NCBI GenBank assembly: GCA_039819065.1
Contig: JBCBSS010000014.1
Location: 1-64,000 of the forward strand
Reading direction: 5' to 3'
Origin: JBCBSS01 sp039819065
Lineage (GTDB): Bacteria; Bacteroidota; Bacteroidia; Cytophagales; Cyclobacteriaceae
DNA length: 64,000 nucleotides
In this document: positions 1 to 9,456 of the stretch, piece by piece
Layout of the letters: every line of letters starts with the position of its first letter
How positions within the stretch are numbered: position 1 is the stretch's first letter
Translations under genes and position numbers: made by a program
Notes under the pieces: generated by a model
What the model saw: the letters and a program-made list of their open reading frames with translations, nothing else
Told to the model about the DNA's origin: nothing
Database searches by the model: none

Positions 1-35
1 TATCAAACAAATTTTTATGGTCACGGAGTATTTGA

Positions 36-359
36 GTTTGCTTAGAAACCAAAACTGAGGCAGAGGAAGAGCAAAATGACCAACAGCCTTTCGTTTTAGA
101 CATTAACCCTCCCGTAGCCCAACCTTCAACACCATCAATACAGATCAATAAAATCCATTCTGAAGAACCTGATATAGAAGACATAACCCACGAGGATGAA
201 GATGAGGATTCTTTATCCTTGGAAAAGAAAGAGAAGGAGTTGATAATCAAAGCCTTACGTAAGAATAATAATAAAAGAAAGTATGCAGCTCAGGATCTGG
301 GCATTTCGGAACGAACTTTGTACAGAAAAATTAAACAGTACGAACTTGAAGACAATTAA
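36..359 (+). CDS. C-terminal fragment of a sigma-54-dependent Fis-family regulator (partial, frame interrupted)
   Basis: Only the tail is in the window. The frame ending at the TAA at 357-359 encodes an acidic linker followed by a Fis-type helix-turn-helix containing ISERTLYRKIKQY, the recognition helix typical of NtrC-like sigma-54 activators in Bacteroidota. The AAA+ domain would lie left of the window. In this frame there is a TGA at 33-35 and no start codon after it, so the tail is not continuous with the left edge. Either an indel lies near positions 35-57 or the gene is broken. In Bacteroidota this regulator commonly sits just before lptE, as it does here. The family is clear; its integrity is not. 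Confidence 0.7.
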   Translation, partial: VCLETKTEAEEEQNDQQPFVLDINPPVAQPSTPSIQINKIHSEEPDIEDITHEDEDEDSLSLEKKEKELIIKALRKNNNKRKYAAQDLGISERTLYRKIKQYELEDN

Positions 360-876
360 GCCTCTTTTATGCTGCGCCTTATTTTTCAGTACATTATGGA
401 TATGCTCATCATGCGGTGTTTATTCTTTCACAGGAGTGAATATCACTGCGGATAACATTTCTATCCAGAACTTCTACAATGACGCCGATGGAGGTCCTCC
501 CAACCTTTCCCAAACTTTCACCGACCGGTTACGGGATTATTACCAGCAGAATACTAACCTGGCTGTAGTTCAAGATGATGGCGAGCTACAAATAGAAGGA
601 AATATTGTTGGGTACACACTCACTCCTGTAGCCCCTACAGCATCTCAAGATTCGGAATTTGGAGATGCTGCGGCACTTACCAGGCTTACTATCACCGTTA
701 ATGTAAGCTACACCAACATAGAAAACGATGAGTTTGACTTCGAAAACCGCCGGTTTTCATTTTATACGGACTTTGACAATTCACAAAATATATCAGCTAT
801 AGAGGCAGATTTGATTGAAGAGATATTTGACCAGATCACGCTCGACATATTCAACGCTACGGTTGCCAATTGGTGA
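346..876 (+). CDS. lptE: LptE-like LPS-assembly lipoprotein
   Basis: About 176 residues. I chose the TTG at 346 because it places a normal signal peptide (KTIKPLLCCALFFSTLWICS) directly before the lipidation cysteine of CSSCGVYSFTG. An ATG at 283 would overlap the upstream regulator by 77 bp and add a non-signal extension. CGVYSFTG followed by a helix/strand domain is typical of the Bacteroidota LptE family, which plugs the LptD barrel and helps insert lipopolysaccharide into the outer membrane. The chosen start overlaps the upstream regulator by 14 bp, suggesting co-transcription and translational coupling. The gene order regulator-lptE-TPR protein-secG is common in the phylum and supports the call. 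Confidence 0.8.
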   Translation: MKTIKPLLCCALFFSTLWICSSCGVYSFTGVNITADNISIQNFYNDADGGPPNLSQTFTDRLRDYYQQNTNLAVVQDDGELQIEGNIVGYTLTPVAPTASQDSEFGDAAALTRLTITVNVSYTNIENDEFDFENRRFSFYTDFDNSQNISAIEADLIEEIFDQITLDIFNATVANW

Positions 877-916
877 TTTTTATCTATTTTTATAATAAAA
901 AAACCGATTCCCGATC

Positions 917-1939
917 TTGAATAAGCAAAAGTTTTTAAAGGCTGCAGAGCAATACAACGCTATAAGCTCCAGTGACTTAGGAAAGTTAGAAGAGCTGGCT
1001 GTAGAATACCCTTACAGTCAAATTATCCATGCACTTGTTGCCAAAGGAAATTACGATAACAAAACTCCTGAGACCAAGAGTAAATTGAACTATGCGGCAA
1101 TGTATTCTACAGATCGCAAGGTTTTAAAGCACTTAATCGACAACCTGTTACCTCATTCATTTGATACTCAAACAGAACCGGAAGAACCCGAAGTAGAAAC
1201 GGGTAATGACACAGTGGTAAGTGATCAGGAAGAGATTTTGAATCAGGAAGAGGTAAAAGATCAAGAAGAAGCACAAGCTACTCCAGAGGAAACTATTGAC
1301 CAACCGGTTGAAGAGACCAAAGTAGCTCACGAATACATTGATAATTCTAAAGTAGAAATCTCAAAGGAACCTCCTGGGCACTTCGAGGTGAAAGAACCGA
1401 GTCACAGTGAGGCTGATAGACTGAGAAAAGAGGTTTTCAAAAACTTGCAGCAGCTTAAAGAGTCGTTACACTCAAAGGACTCACCTCACAATAAAATATA
1501 TACCGAATACCATCAATCTCCTCAAAATCCTACCAATACAGTAGAATCAAAAGAAGCGGTACTTGATGCCTCCACGGAATTAACTGTGGTAGAGAATGTC
1601 GATCAGTACATAGAAGAGCTGAAGGAAAAAGAGGAGATTAGTCAAGAGGACGATAAGAGAAAAGAGCAAAATGAACTGATTGACAAATTCATCAATGAAG
1701 AACCACAGTTAAAGCGAAGGTTTGAAAAACAGCCTGAGGACGAATCGGAGATCAAGGAAGACCTATCTTTGGAGAGTGTGGAGTTCAATGAAGAGTTCAT
1801 TACTGAAAACTTAGCACTGATCTTTATTAAGCAAGGTAAGAAGGAAAAGGCTATCGACATTTACAAAAAATTAATTTGGAAGTTTCCTCAAAAAAAGGCT
1901 TACTTTGCAGACCAAATTGAAAAGTTGAAATATAATTAG
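917..1939 (+). CDS. Acidic TPR-like protein of the lptE-secG locus
   Basis: 340 residues starting at a TTG (917). The N-terminal 80 residues form a helical domain (LEELAVEYPYSQIIHALVAK) known from Bacteroidota proteins in this position. Residues about 85-250 are very rich in Glu, Gln and Asp and probably disordered or coiled coil. The last 50 residues contain a TPR-like unit (LALIFIKQGKKEKAIDIYKK). No signal peptide or membrane segment is visible, so it is probably cytoplasmic. It lies 40 bp after lptE and 6 bp before secG, so it is likely co-expressed with protein and LPS export genes. The function is unknown; an adaptor role is only a guess from the TPR and neighbours. Confidence 0.75.
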   Translation: MNKQKFLKAAEQYNAISSSDLGKLEELAVEYPYSQIIHALVAKGNYDNKTPETKSKLNYAAMYSTDRKVLKHLIDNLLPHSFDTQTEPEEPEVETGNDTVVSDQEEILNQEEVKDQEEAQATPEETIDQPVEETKVAHEYIDNSKVEISKEPPGHFEVKEPSHSEADRLRKEVFKNLQQLKESLHSKDSPHNKIYTEYHQSPQNPTNTVESKEAVLDASTELTVVENVDQYIEELKEKEEISQEDDKRKEQNELIDKFINEEPQLKRRFEKQPEDESEIKEDLSLESVEFNEEFITENLALIFIKQGKKEKAIDIYKKLIWKFPQKKAYFADQIEKLKYN

Positions 1940-1945
1940 TGCAGT

Positions 1946-2323
1946 ATGGTATTTGTAATTACGCTCATTATTGTTGTATGCGTTCTTTTAGTATTGGTGA
2001 TTCTTGCTCAAAACTCAAAAGGAGGCGGTCTTTCTAGTCAGTTCGGAGGATCTAGCGCTAGTAACATGATAGGCGTCAAGAAGACAAGTGATTTATTAGA
2101 GAAAATAACTTGGGGCTTGGCCATTGCTTTATTAGCATTAACACTTTCAACTAAATTCCTCATCCCGAAAGAAGAATCTTTAGTTAATCCGGCAAGGAAT
2201 AATAACCCAACACCTGCTAGTACACTTCCTGCCCCAATTGATGGTGGAGGTGACAACTCAGGTGTAGATGCCGGCGGAACCGATGGTGGAGGTACAGGTG
2301 GTGATCCTACTCCTGTTGAATAA
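1946..2323 (+). CDS. secG: Preprotein translocase subunit SecG
   Basis: 125 residues. Two membrane segments (about 2-21 and 54-70) flank the conserved cytoplasmic loop containing SKGGGLSSQFGG, the SecG signature. SecG is the small auxiliary subunit of the SecYEG channel in the inner membrane. The tail from about residue 85 is long and rich in Gly, Asp and Pro; such tails occur in Bacteroidota SecG proteins, but I know of no role for them. It follows the acidic TPR-like gene by 6 bp and is followed by a clear hairpin terminator, so it is the last gene of the lptE transcription unit. Confidence 0.92.
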   Translation: MVFVITLIIVVCVLLVLVILAQNSKGGGLSSQFGGSSASNMIGVKKTSDLLEKITWGLAIALLALTLSTKFLIPKEESLVNPARNNNPTPASTLPAPIDGGGDNSGVDAGGTDGGGTGGDPTPVE

Positions 2324-2350
2324 GTATTGAATAGATTTAATTGATATATA

Positions 2351-2376
2351 AAGCTCCTTCATCGGAGCTTTTTTTG
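2351..2376 (+). terminator. Rho-independent terminator after secG
   Basis: A 7-bp stem AAGCTCC/GGAGCTT (2351-2357 and 2364-2370) is followed by a run of T. It lies 28 bp after the secG stop codon and ends the lptE-secG unit. Confidence 0.85.
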
Positions 2377-2409
2377 TTTATGTAGGTGTTTACAAAGGCC
2401 CTATATCGT

Positions 2410-3120
2410 TTACACCATTAGATGCTTCACTAACAACCTTTTCGCCACAGGCATAAATGTTTGACGTAAAGGAAAATGGAGTTTTGAAATGATTAGGTAA
2501 GTAGCCGGGTTCGGCAAATCCTTAAACTGCTTGATCAGGTTCAGTTTGATATCCTCATACCTACCAAAAGCCGCTCGCCAAAAGGTATCTATAAAAGTGG
2601 TATTGATACCCCTAAGTTTTTCATCTGCACTTTCAAAAACAGTTACCTGATATCGATATACCATCGTTTCATGCTCGGGTGGTAATGTGACAAACAAATA
2701 CCCTTCATTAGTGTAGAGAGAAGATAATCCTACTTCATTCAACTCACAATTTGATTCTACAAATTCATATATATCCTTTCCCTCTTTCAAGGCACTTTTG
2801 AATAGTGGTATGGAAAATTCAATAATGTCCCTTATCTCATTCATTGTCTCATCATCCTCCACGATTTTCTTATAGCTCATTTTGAGCTTTTTAATATCTT
2901 CCTTTGATATCTCTTTTGGGAACTCACTGTCTATGATCTCTTGGTTGTTCTTAACGTCTATCAAGTTTTTATAATGAAAAATCAAATCTGACATAAAGGG
3001 ATATAATTCAACCTTGCTGAATGATTCTTTCACTGTTTTCAAGTAACCCAAAATGACATATTTCTTGTACTCAAAGTCGATCAGATCATTCGTCAACCAA
3101 TCCTTGTGCAACACTTTCAT
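2410..3120 (-). CDS. Conserved hypothetical protein
   Basis: 236 residues with no signal peptide or membrane helix. I do not recognise a named domain. The sequence is mixed helical and charged. Near the C terminus it contains NTTFIDTFWRAAFGRYEDIKLNLIKQFKDL, a Trp/Phe-rich amphipathic stretch shown here only as a landmark for residues about 170-200. The gene stands alone on the minus strand between secG and groES, and its 5' end faces the groES control region, so the two may share regulatory DNA. Its codon use looks like that of its neighbours. It is probably a lineage-specific cytoplasmic protein. Confidence 0.6.
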   Translation of the reverse strand: MKVLHKDWLTNDLIDFEYKKYVILGYLKTVKESFSKVELYPFMSDLIFHYKNLIDVKNNQEIIDSEFPKEISKEDIKKLKMSYKKIVEDDETMNEIRDIIEFSIPLFKSALKEGKDIYEFVESNCELNEVGLSSLYTNEGYLFVTLPPEHETMVYRYQVTVFESADEKLRGINTTFIDTFWRAAFGRYEDIKLNLIKQFKDLPNPATYLIISKLHFPLRQTFMPVAKRLLVKHLMV

Positions 3121-3177
3121 ATCAATTCTGTCTAGTTTAAATGAAGAAATTAATTATTAATCCCTAAATATTCAACG

Positions 3178-3284
3178 TTGACAGACTGACATTTCTTACA
3201 TCGTGAAAATTTGTCAGTACTTACAGAGGCTAATTATGCTACTGATATGACAAGAACTGCAATTATGTCTTGAAAAATGTCATA
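3178..3284. promoter_or_regulatory. Cluster of TGACA half-sites upstream of groESL
   Basis: Within 107 bp the pentamer TGACA or its complement TGTCA occurs five times (3179, 3187, 3212, 3248, 3278), where about 0.2 occurrences are expected by chance. They form two inverted pairs: ACTGACA (3185-3191) with TGTCAGT (3212-3218), and TATGACA (3246-3252) with TGTCATA (3278-3284). A sixth TGTCA overlaps the groES start (3374-3378). No CIRCE element is present. The cluster lies about 90-190 bp before groES, as expected for binding sites of a transcription activator or repressor. Confidence 0.55.
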
Positions 3285-3302
3285 GGCTTAGTATTCTTCA
3301 AA

Positions 3303-3319
3303 TTGGCACAAGAAGTGAT
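3303..3319 (+). promoter_or_regulatory. Possible sigma-54-type promoter of groESL
   Basis: TTGGCAC at 3303-3309 matches the -24 element of sigma-54 promoters exactly. The expected -12 element is weaker (GTGA instead of TTGC at 3315-3318). The predicted transcription start near 3331 would give a leader of about 40 nt. The TGACA inverted pairs would then sit in the usual upstream-activator position. The -12 mismatch keeps this tentative. Confidence 0.35.
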
Positions 3320-3372
3320 AAATAGTTGATCGATGATTTTTTGTGTAACGAAACCAAAAACTTACAAAAGAC

Positions 3373-3648
3373 ATGTCAGTTAACATTAAGCCACTTGCAG
3401 ACAGAGTTCTAATCGAGCCTGCTGAATCTGAAGAAAAGACAGCTTCGGGTATTATCATTCCCGACACTGCTAAAGAAAAACCTCAAAGAGGTAAAGTAGT
3501 TGCTGTTGGTAACGGTAAAAAAGATGAGCCTCTTACAGTAAGCGTGGGTGACGAAGTGCTTTATGGAAAATATGCCGGTACAGAAATCACTGTTGAAGGC
3601 AGCGAGTATTTGATCATGAGAGAATCAGACATCTTCGCTATCGTATAA
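3373..3648 (+). CDS. groES: Co-chaperonin GroES
   Basis: 91 residues, the normal length for GroES. The N-terminal strand [12 protein letters not shown] and the mobile loop around residues 18-33 ([17 protein letters not shown]) are typical. GroES caps the GroEL ring and closes the folding chamber in the cytoplasm. groEL starts 61 bp downstream, so the two form the usual operon. The promoter region carries the TGACA cluster rather than a CIRCE operator. Confidence 0.97.
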   Translation: MSVNIKPLADRVLIEPAESEEKTASGIIIPDTAKEKPQRGKVVAVGNGKKDEPLTVSVGDEVLYGKYAGTEITVEGSEYLIMRESDIFAIV

Positions 3649-3703
3649 CGACCTTTCCTGAATGTACAAGCATATTGATTTAATGACCAAAATCTAAAAC
3701 TAA

Positions 3704-5350
<1,647 letters not shown>

Positions 5351-5371
5351 TAAATTATTAACGCAACATTT

Positions 5372-5409
5372 AAAAAGGCTTCATGTTATTATGAAGCCTT
5401 TTTTTTATA
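5372..5409 (+). terminator. Rho-independent terminator after groEL
   Basis: A 12-bp stem (AAAAGGCTTCAT / ATGAAGCCTTTT) with a six-base loop is followed by a T run. It ends the groESL operon. Confidence 0.92.
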
Positions 5410-5440
5410 TTTAACAGCATACATCAATCTTCATCAGATC

Positions 5441-5824
5441 ATGTCATCAACGATTAGCTTTAGTTCCTTTTCAGAATTCGTTCTTTTCCTCTACATACAT
5501 ATGGCCTATGCCGACAATAACGTGGATGATTCGGAGCGTGAGCTCATACTCAAAAAAATGAAGAAGGTCTTTCCTCATGAAAGTGACTATCCAGGTAAGT
5601 ATGAGGCGGCGAAAAAGGAATACGAAACTGTTGATTCATCCGACATAGATGCGGTTATAAGGGATAATTTCAAGCAGTTTTCTAACATTAGCTTCTCTCA
5701 GAAATACAGAATCTTCAGCGACCTTTATGACATTATTAACGCTGATGGTGTCGTTGATGAGTCAGAGACCGAAGCGGTAGAAAAGCTGAAAAAGATAATT
5801 AATTACGAAGTGGAGAGTAACTAA
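5441..5824 (+). CDS. TerB-like helical protein
   Basis: 127 residues. It shows the two-fold pattern of the TerB superfamily: an acidic helix turn in AYADNNVDDSEREL (22-35) and a second in NADGVVDESETEAV (100-113), each in the D-x-x-V-D-x-x-E form. TerB-like proteins are all-helical and probably bind metal through these acidic clusters. They occur in tellurite-response and membrane-stress systems as well as standing alone. No other ter genes are visible nearby, so a tellurite role should not be assumed. It is monocistronic between the groEL terminator and the symporter gene. Confidence 0.65.
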   Translation: MSSTISFSSFSEFVLFLYIHMAYADNNVDDSERELILKKMKKVFPHESDYPGKYEAAKKEYETVDSSDIDAVIRDNFKQFSNISFSQKYRIFSDLYDIINADGVVDESETEAVEKLKKIINYEVESN

Positions 5825-5984
5825 AGAAAACTCAGAATAGCCCTACCCTCTTCACACCTTAATTACCTTAGTTATTGCAATCTTGATAGAGCGGCAGCTA
5901 CTTACCGTTCGTATTAATTTGCCTGATTGTTATTTATACATACCATTTTTTGATTAGTTTTAGCGCTTTAAAAGCGATAAATCC

Positions 5985-7472
5985 ATGTATATAGCAGTTA
6001 CCCTAGGCTACTTATTAATTCTCACAGGTATCATTATTTATAAAGCCCTTGCAGTCAAAACCCAGGAAGATTTTGTAGTCGCAGGGCGAAATGTTCCCAT
6101 CTATTTGTTAGTTGGAACGCTCGTTTGTACATGGATAGGGTCAGGTAGTTTGTTCGGTACAGCTGGTTTGACCTTCCGTACCGGTTTTTCCGAGCTATGG
6201 TTTTCAATGGGTGCATGGATAGGTATCATAGTGATATACTTTATCGCTGCCCGAGTTAGAAAAATTTCACAGTATACCCTGACTGATTTACTTGAAAAGC
6301 GCTATAACCGAGCCGCCAGGGTACTAGGTACTGTAACCATTATCATCGCTTATATGGTTATCGCCGGTTATCAGTTCAAGGGCGGAGGTAGATTTTTAAG
6401 TATCCTTACTCAAGGGAGCGTCTCGCCTGAAACAGGTATGATCTACGCCTGTATTGTCATCGTAAGTTTCACAGCATTAGCTGGTATGGTGTCAATCGTT
6501 TCTATAGACATATTCAACGGCATCATTATGACCGTAGCCATGCTCTTTGCACTGCCATTTGCCATTAATACCCATGGTGGTTGGGGCGAAGTGATAAATA
6601 CAATCAATGCTAAGAGTCCTGAATACCTCTCCATGTTTGAAGGGCATGATTTACCTTGGATCATTGGCATTATACTACCTACCTTTTTGCTACTCATGAG
6701 TGAGAGTAGTATGTACCAGAAATTCTCCTCAGCGAAAGACGCCAAGTCAGCGAAGAAAGCGGTTATTGGTATGTTCCTGGGTGTAGTGATCATAGAAGCG
6801 TTAATGTGTACAGTGGCGGTTGTAGGTTATGCTATATATTCAAGTGACCCGCGGTTCTTCATGGCTGATGGCTCAGTAAACCGACAAATGGCCGAGGAGA
6901 TCATTCTTAGAATTGGGTATGAGCAAATACCTCCTATGGCCGGTTCTCTACTATTTGCCGCCGGAGTAGCGATCATTCTATCAACGGGGAATACGTTTTT
7001 GATGGTGACATCTACTAATGTGACAAGAGACCTAATACAACCGTTTTTCTTTAAAAACGCCAGTTCCGGTTCACTAATGTGGGTTCAACGAATTAGCATT
7101 GTGCTCCTGGGAGGGTTAGCCCTATTGTTGGTATCTCAGTTTGAAACCATTCTGGAGATGGCCCTGATATCTTACACTATGATCGGCGCGTCATTGGCTC
7201 CGGTTCTTTTGGCTGCATTTTTCTGGAAACGGGTTACAGCTGCTGGTGGAGTAGCCTCTATTCTGGCCGGAATGACAGTGCCTGTCATTAACAAGCTGCT
7301 GGAAACCTCAGAGACTTCTATCGCCTTTCTTGGTATCAACATCCGCGCTATAGATAGCGACTACATCGCAATTCCATCATTGGTACTGTCTCTGATCATG
7401 TTGATATCTGTAAGTTTACTGACGCCCCCTCCACCTGAGGAGAAATGGAAACCATTCTTCTCTAAGGACTAG
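5985..7472 (+). CDS. Sodium/solute symporter (SSS family)
   Basis: 495 residues with about 13 hydrophobic segments. The pattern fits the SSS family: GRNVPIYLLVGTLVCTWIGSGSLFG near the N terminus (residues about 34-58) with the conserved WxGxGS element, then YTLTDLLEKRYNRAARVLG (about 101-119). The substrate cannot be read from sequence; pantothenate, proline and sugar carriers share this fold. The gene appears to be a single unit. A near-palindrome CGCTTT-A-AAAGCG lies at 5964-5976, just before the start, and could be an operator. Confidence 0.85.
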   Translation: MYIAVTLGYLLILTGIIIYKALAVKTQEDFVVAGRNVPIYLLVGTLVCTWIGSGSLFGTAGLTFRTGFSELWFSMGAWIGIIVIYFIAARVRKISQYTLTDLLEKRYNRAARVLGTVTIIIAYMVIAGYQFKGGGRFLSILTQGSVSPETGMIYACIVIVSFTALAGMVSIVSIDIFNGIIMTVAMLFALPFAINTHGGWGEVINTINAKSPEYLSMFEGHDLPWIIGIILPTFLLLMSESSMYQKFSSAKDAKSAKKAVIGMFLGVVIIEALMCTVAVVGYAIYSSDPRFFMADGSVNRQMAEEIILRIGYEQIPPMAGSLLFAAGVAIILSTGNTFLMVTSTNVTRDLIQPFFFKNASSGSLMWVQRISIVLLGGLALLLVSQFETILEMALISYTMIGASLAPVLLAAFFWKRVTAAGGVASILAGMTVPVINKLLETSETSIAFLGINIRAIDSDYIAIPSLVLSLIMLISVSLLTPPPPEEKWKPFFSKD

Positions 7473-7615
7473 GTTAAGTCGCTTTCTTTCTGGTTATATT
7501 TCAATAGTCATCATTCATTTCATCTATGACAGCCCTGTTATTACTTAGGTGCTGATTCCATTTGCAAACGTTTGAAATACCAGATATATATCTATTTTCG
7601 AAGATCATATTTTAT

Positions 7616-7623
7616 TAGCTTTG
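7616..7623 (+). promoter_or_regulatory. Putative -7 box of the pckA promoter
   Basis: TAGCTTTG matches the Bacteroidota -7 consensus TAnnTTTG. The -33 element is poor. It would start transcription about 40 nt before the pckA ATG at 7668. Confidence 0.4.
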
Positions 7624-7667
7624 CCATAGGCTTATAAAATAGTTAATCCTTATTAATCAATCTCAAC

Positions 7668-9284
7668 ATGCAAGAATTCGGAATCAAGTCTTCGGTGAAC
7701 GACCTTTCCACCTATGGCATCAAAAGCTCGGGTAATGTCTATTGGAATTTACCTCCTGCTGACCTTATTGAAAGAGCAACCCTAAATGGTGAAGGACACT
7801 TATCGTCAACCGGAGCCATCGCCTGTGATACCGGTAAATTCACAGGAAGATCTCCCAAAGATCGTTTCATAGTAAAAGATGAAAAGACGGAAAACACCGT
7901 TTGGTGGGGCGATATAAATATGCCCATTGAACCAGCAAAGTTTGATCAATTGTATAACAAAATGATCGACTTTATTGCTGATAAAGACTTATACGTTCGT
8001 GATGCATATGCTGGGGCTGATAAAACTTACAGACTTAATCTAAGAGTGATTAACACCAAGGCTTTCCACAACTTATTCTGCTACAATATGTTCCTAAGGC
8101 CTGAGCAGTATAAGCTGGAAAAATTTGATCCTAATTTCACTATACTATGTGTTCCGGAATTCCAAGCCGACCCAGAGGTTGATGGTACCAGACAAGCCAA
8201 TTTTGCTATCATCAACTTCACCAAAAAGATGATATTAATAGGTGGTACAGGTTATACCGGTGAAATGAAAAAAGGTATTTTCTCGGTGCTGAATTACAAG
8301 TTACCTCAAGAGGACGGCGTGCTTTCCATGCACTGTTCAGCGAACATCGGCAAAAACCTTGACACAGCCATATTCTTCGGTCTTTCAGGCACAGGTAAAA
8401 CGACTTTATCTGCAGACCCACAAAGAGGACTTATTGGAGATGATGAGCATGGCTGGACTGAAAAAAGTGTGTTCAACTTCGAAGGAGGATGCTACGCCAA
8501 AGTAGTAGACCTTTCCAGAGAAAAAGAACCAGAAATCTTCGATGCTATTAAGTTTGGGGCTATTCTGGAAAACATCAGGTTCAAAGAAAATTCGAGAGAC
8601 GTAGATTACGAAGATATCAGTGTCACTGAAAATACCAGGGCATCGTACCCTATATATAATATAGCTAATGCAGTCACTCCTTCGATCGGAGGAATACCCA
8701 AGAATATTTTCTTCTTGACCTGTGATGCCTACGGCGTGCTCCCTCCTATTTCAAAGCTTACTAAAGGCCAGGCTATGTACCACTTCATTTCAGGGTACAC
8801 GGCAAAAGTAGCCGGTACAGAAGCTGGTATTGATGAGCCACAAACAGCATTCAGTGCTTGTTTCGGAGCGCCTTTCCTACCGTTACATCCAACCAAGTAT
8901 GCAGAAATGCTCGGTAAGAAAATGGAGCAACACAATGTTAATGTATGGCTGGTGAATACAGGATGGACCGGAGGCCCTTACGGCAAAGGTTCCAGAATGA
9001 AGTTACCTTATACGCGAGCTATGATTACTGCCGCTTTAAACGGAGATCTTGACAAAGTAGGTTATAGAAACCACTCCATCTTTGGCGTGTCTATCCCGGC
9101 AACCTGTCCTGGTGTACCTTCTGAGGTATTAAGCCCAAGAGAAACATGGAAGGATGACGATGGTTACTACAAGAAAGCTGATGAGCTTGCCAATGCTTTT
9201 GTTAAAAACTTCACTAAGTATAAAGAATTTGCCAACGAAGATATAATGGGTGGACAACCCACACCGCGGGTGTTATCCGTCTAG
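7668..9284 (+). CDS. pckA: ATP-dependent phosphoenolpyruvate carboxykinase
   Basis: 538 residues, full length for the ATP-type enzyme, which interconverts oxaloacetate and PEP in gluconeogenesis. Key motifs are visible: the substrate-binding TGKFTGRSPKDRFIV near residue 60, the P-loop GLSGTGKTTLSADP (about 237-250) and GDDEHGW shortly after it, and the adenine-binding region NTGWTGGPYGKGSRM near residue 435. Terminated by a strong hairpin. It follows a transporter gene on the same strand but has its own promoter-like box, so it is probably a single unit. Confidence 0.97.
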   Translation: MQEFGIKSSVNDLSTYGIKSSGNVYWNLPPADLIERATLNGEGHLSSTGAIACDTGKFTGRSPKDRFIVKDEKTENTVWWGDINMPIEPAKFDQLYNKMIDFIADKDLYVRDAYAGADKTYRLNLRVINTKAFHNLFCYNMFLRPEQYKLEKFDPNFTILCVPEFQADPEVDGTRQANFAIINFTKKMILIGGTGYTGEMKKGIFSVLNYKLPQEDGVLSMHCSANIGKNLDTAIFFGLSGTGKTTLSADPQRGLIGDDEHGWTEKSVFNFEGGCYAKVVDLSREKEPEIFDAIKFGAILENIRFKENSRDVDYEDISVTENTRASYPIYNIANAVTPSIGGIPKNIFFLTCDAYGVLPPISKLTKGQAMYHFISGYTAKVAGTEAGIDEPQTAFSACFGAPFLPLHPTKYAEMLGKKMEQHNVNVWLVNTGWTGGPYGKGSRMKLPYTRAMITAALNGDLDKVGYRNHSIFGVSIPATCPGVPSEVLSPRETWKDDDGYYKKADELANAFVKNFTKYKEFANEDIMGGQPTPRVLSV

Positions 9285-9298
9285 CAACATAATTATCA

Positions 9299-9330
9299 GG
9301 CGTTCGGTATCACTGCCGAACGCCTTTTTT
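9299..9330 (+). terminator. Rho-independent terminator after pckA
   Basis: A 9-bp GC-rich stem GGCGTTCGG/CCGAACGCC (9299-9307, 9316-9324) is followed by six T. Confidence 0.92.
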
Positions 9331-9456
9331 ATTCTCCTCCCTCTCTTCTCCATCATTGTCAGTTACATAACCTAGAATAAGCGGAGATACACTTATTTTT
9401 TTGCCCCTAATTCAGTATTTATGCAGTTGCGTTATTGATAACTGGATGTTCCTCTT

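Noticed and set aside
3121..3372. CIRCE/HrcA operator upstream of groES
   Set aside because: The consensus TTAGCACTC-N9-GAGTGCTAA is not present; TGACA half-sites were found instead.
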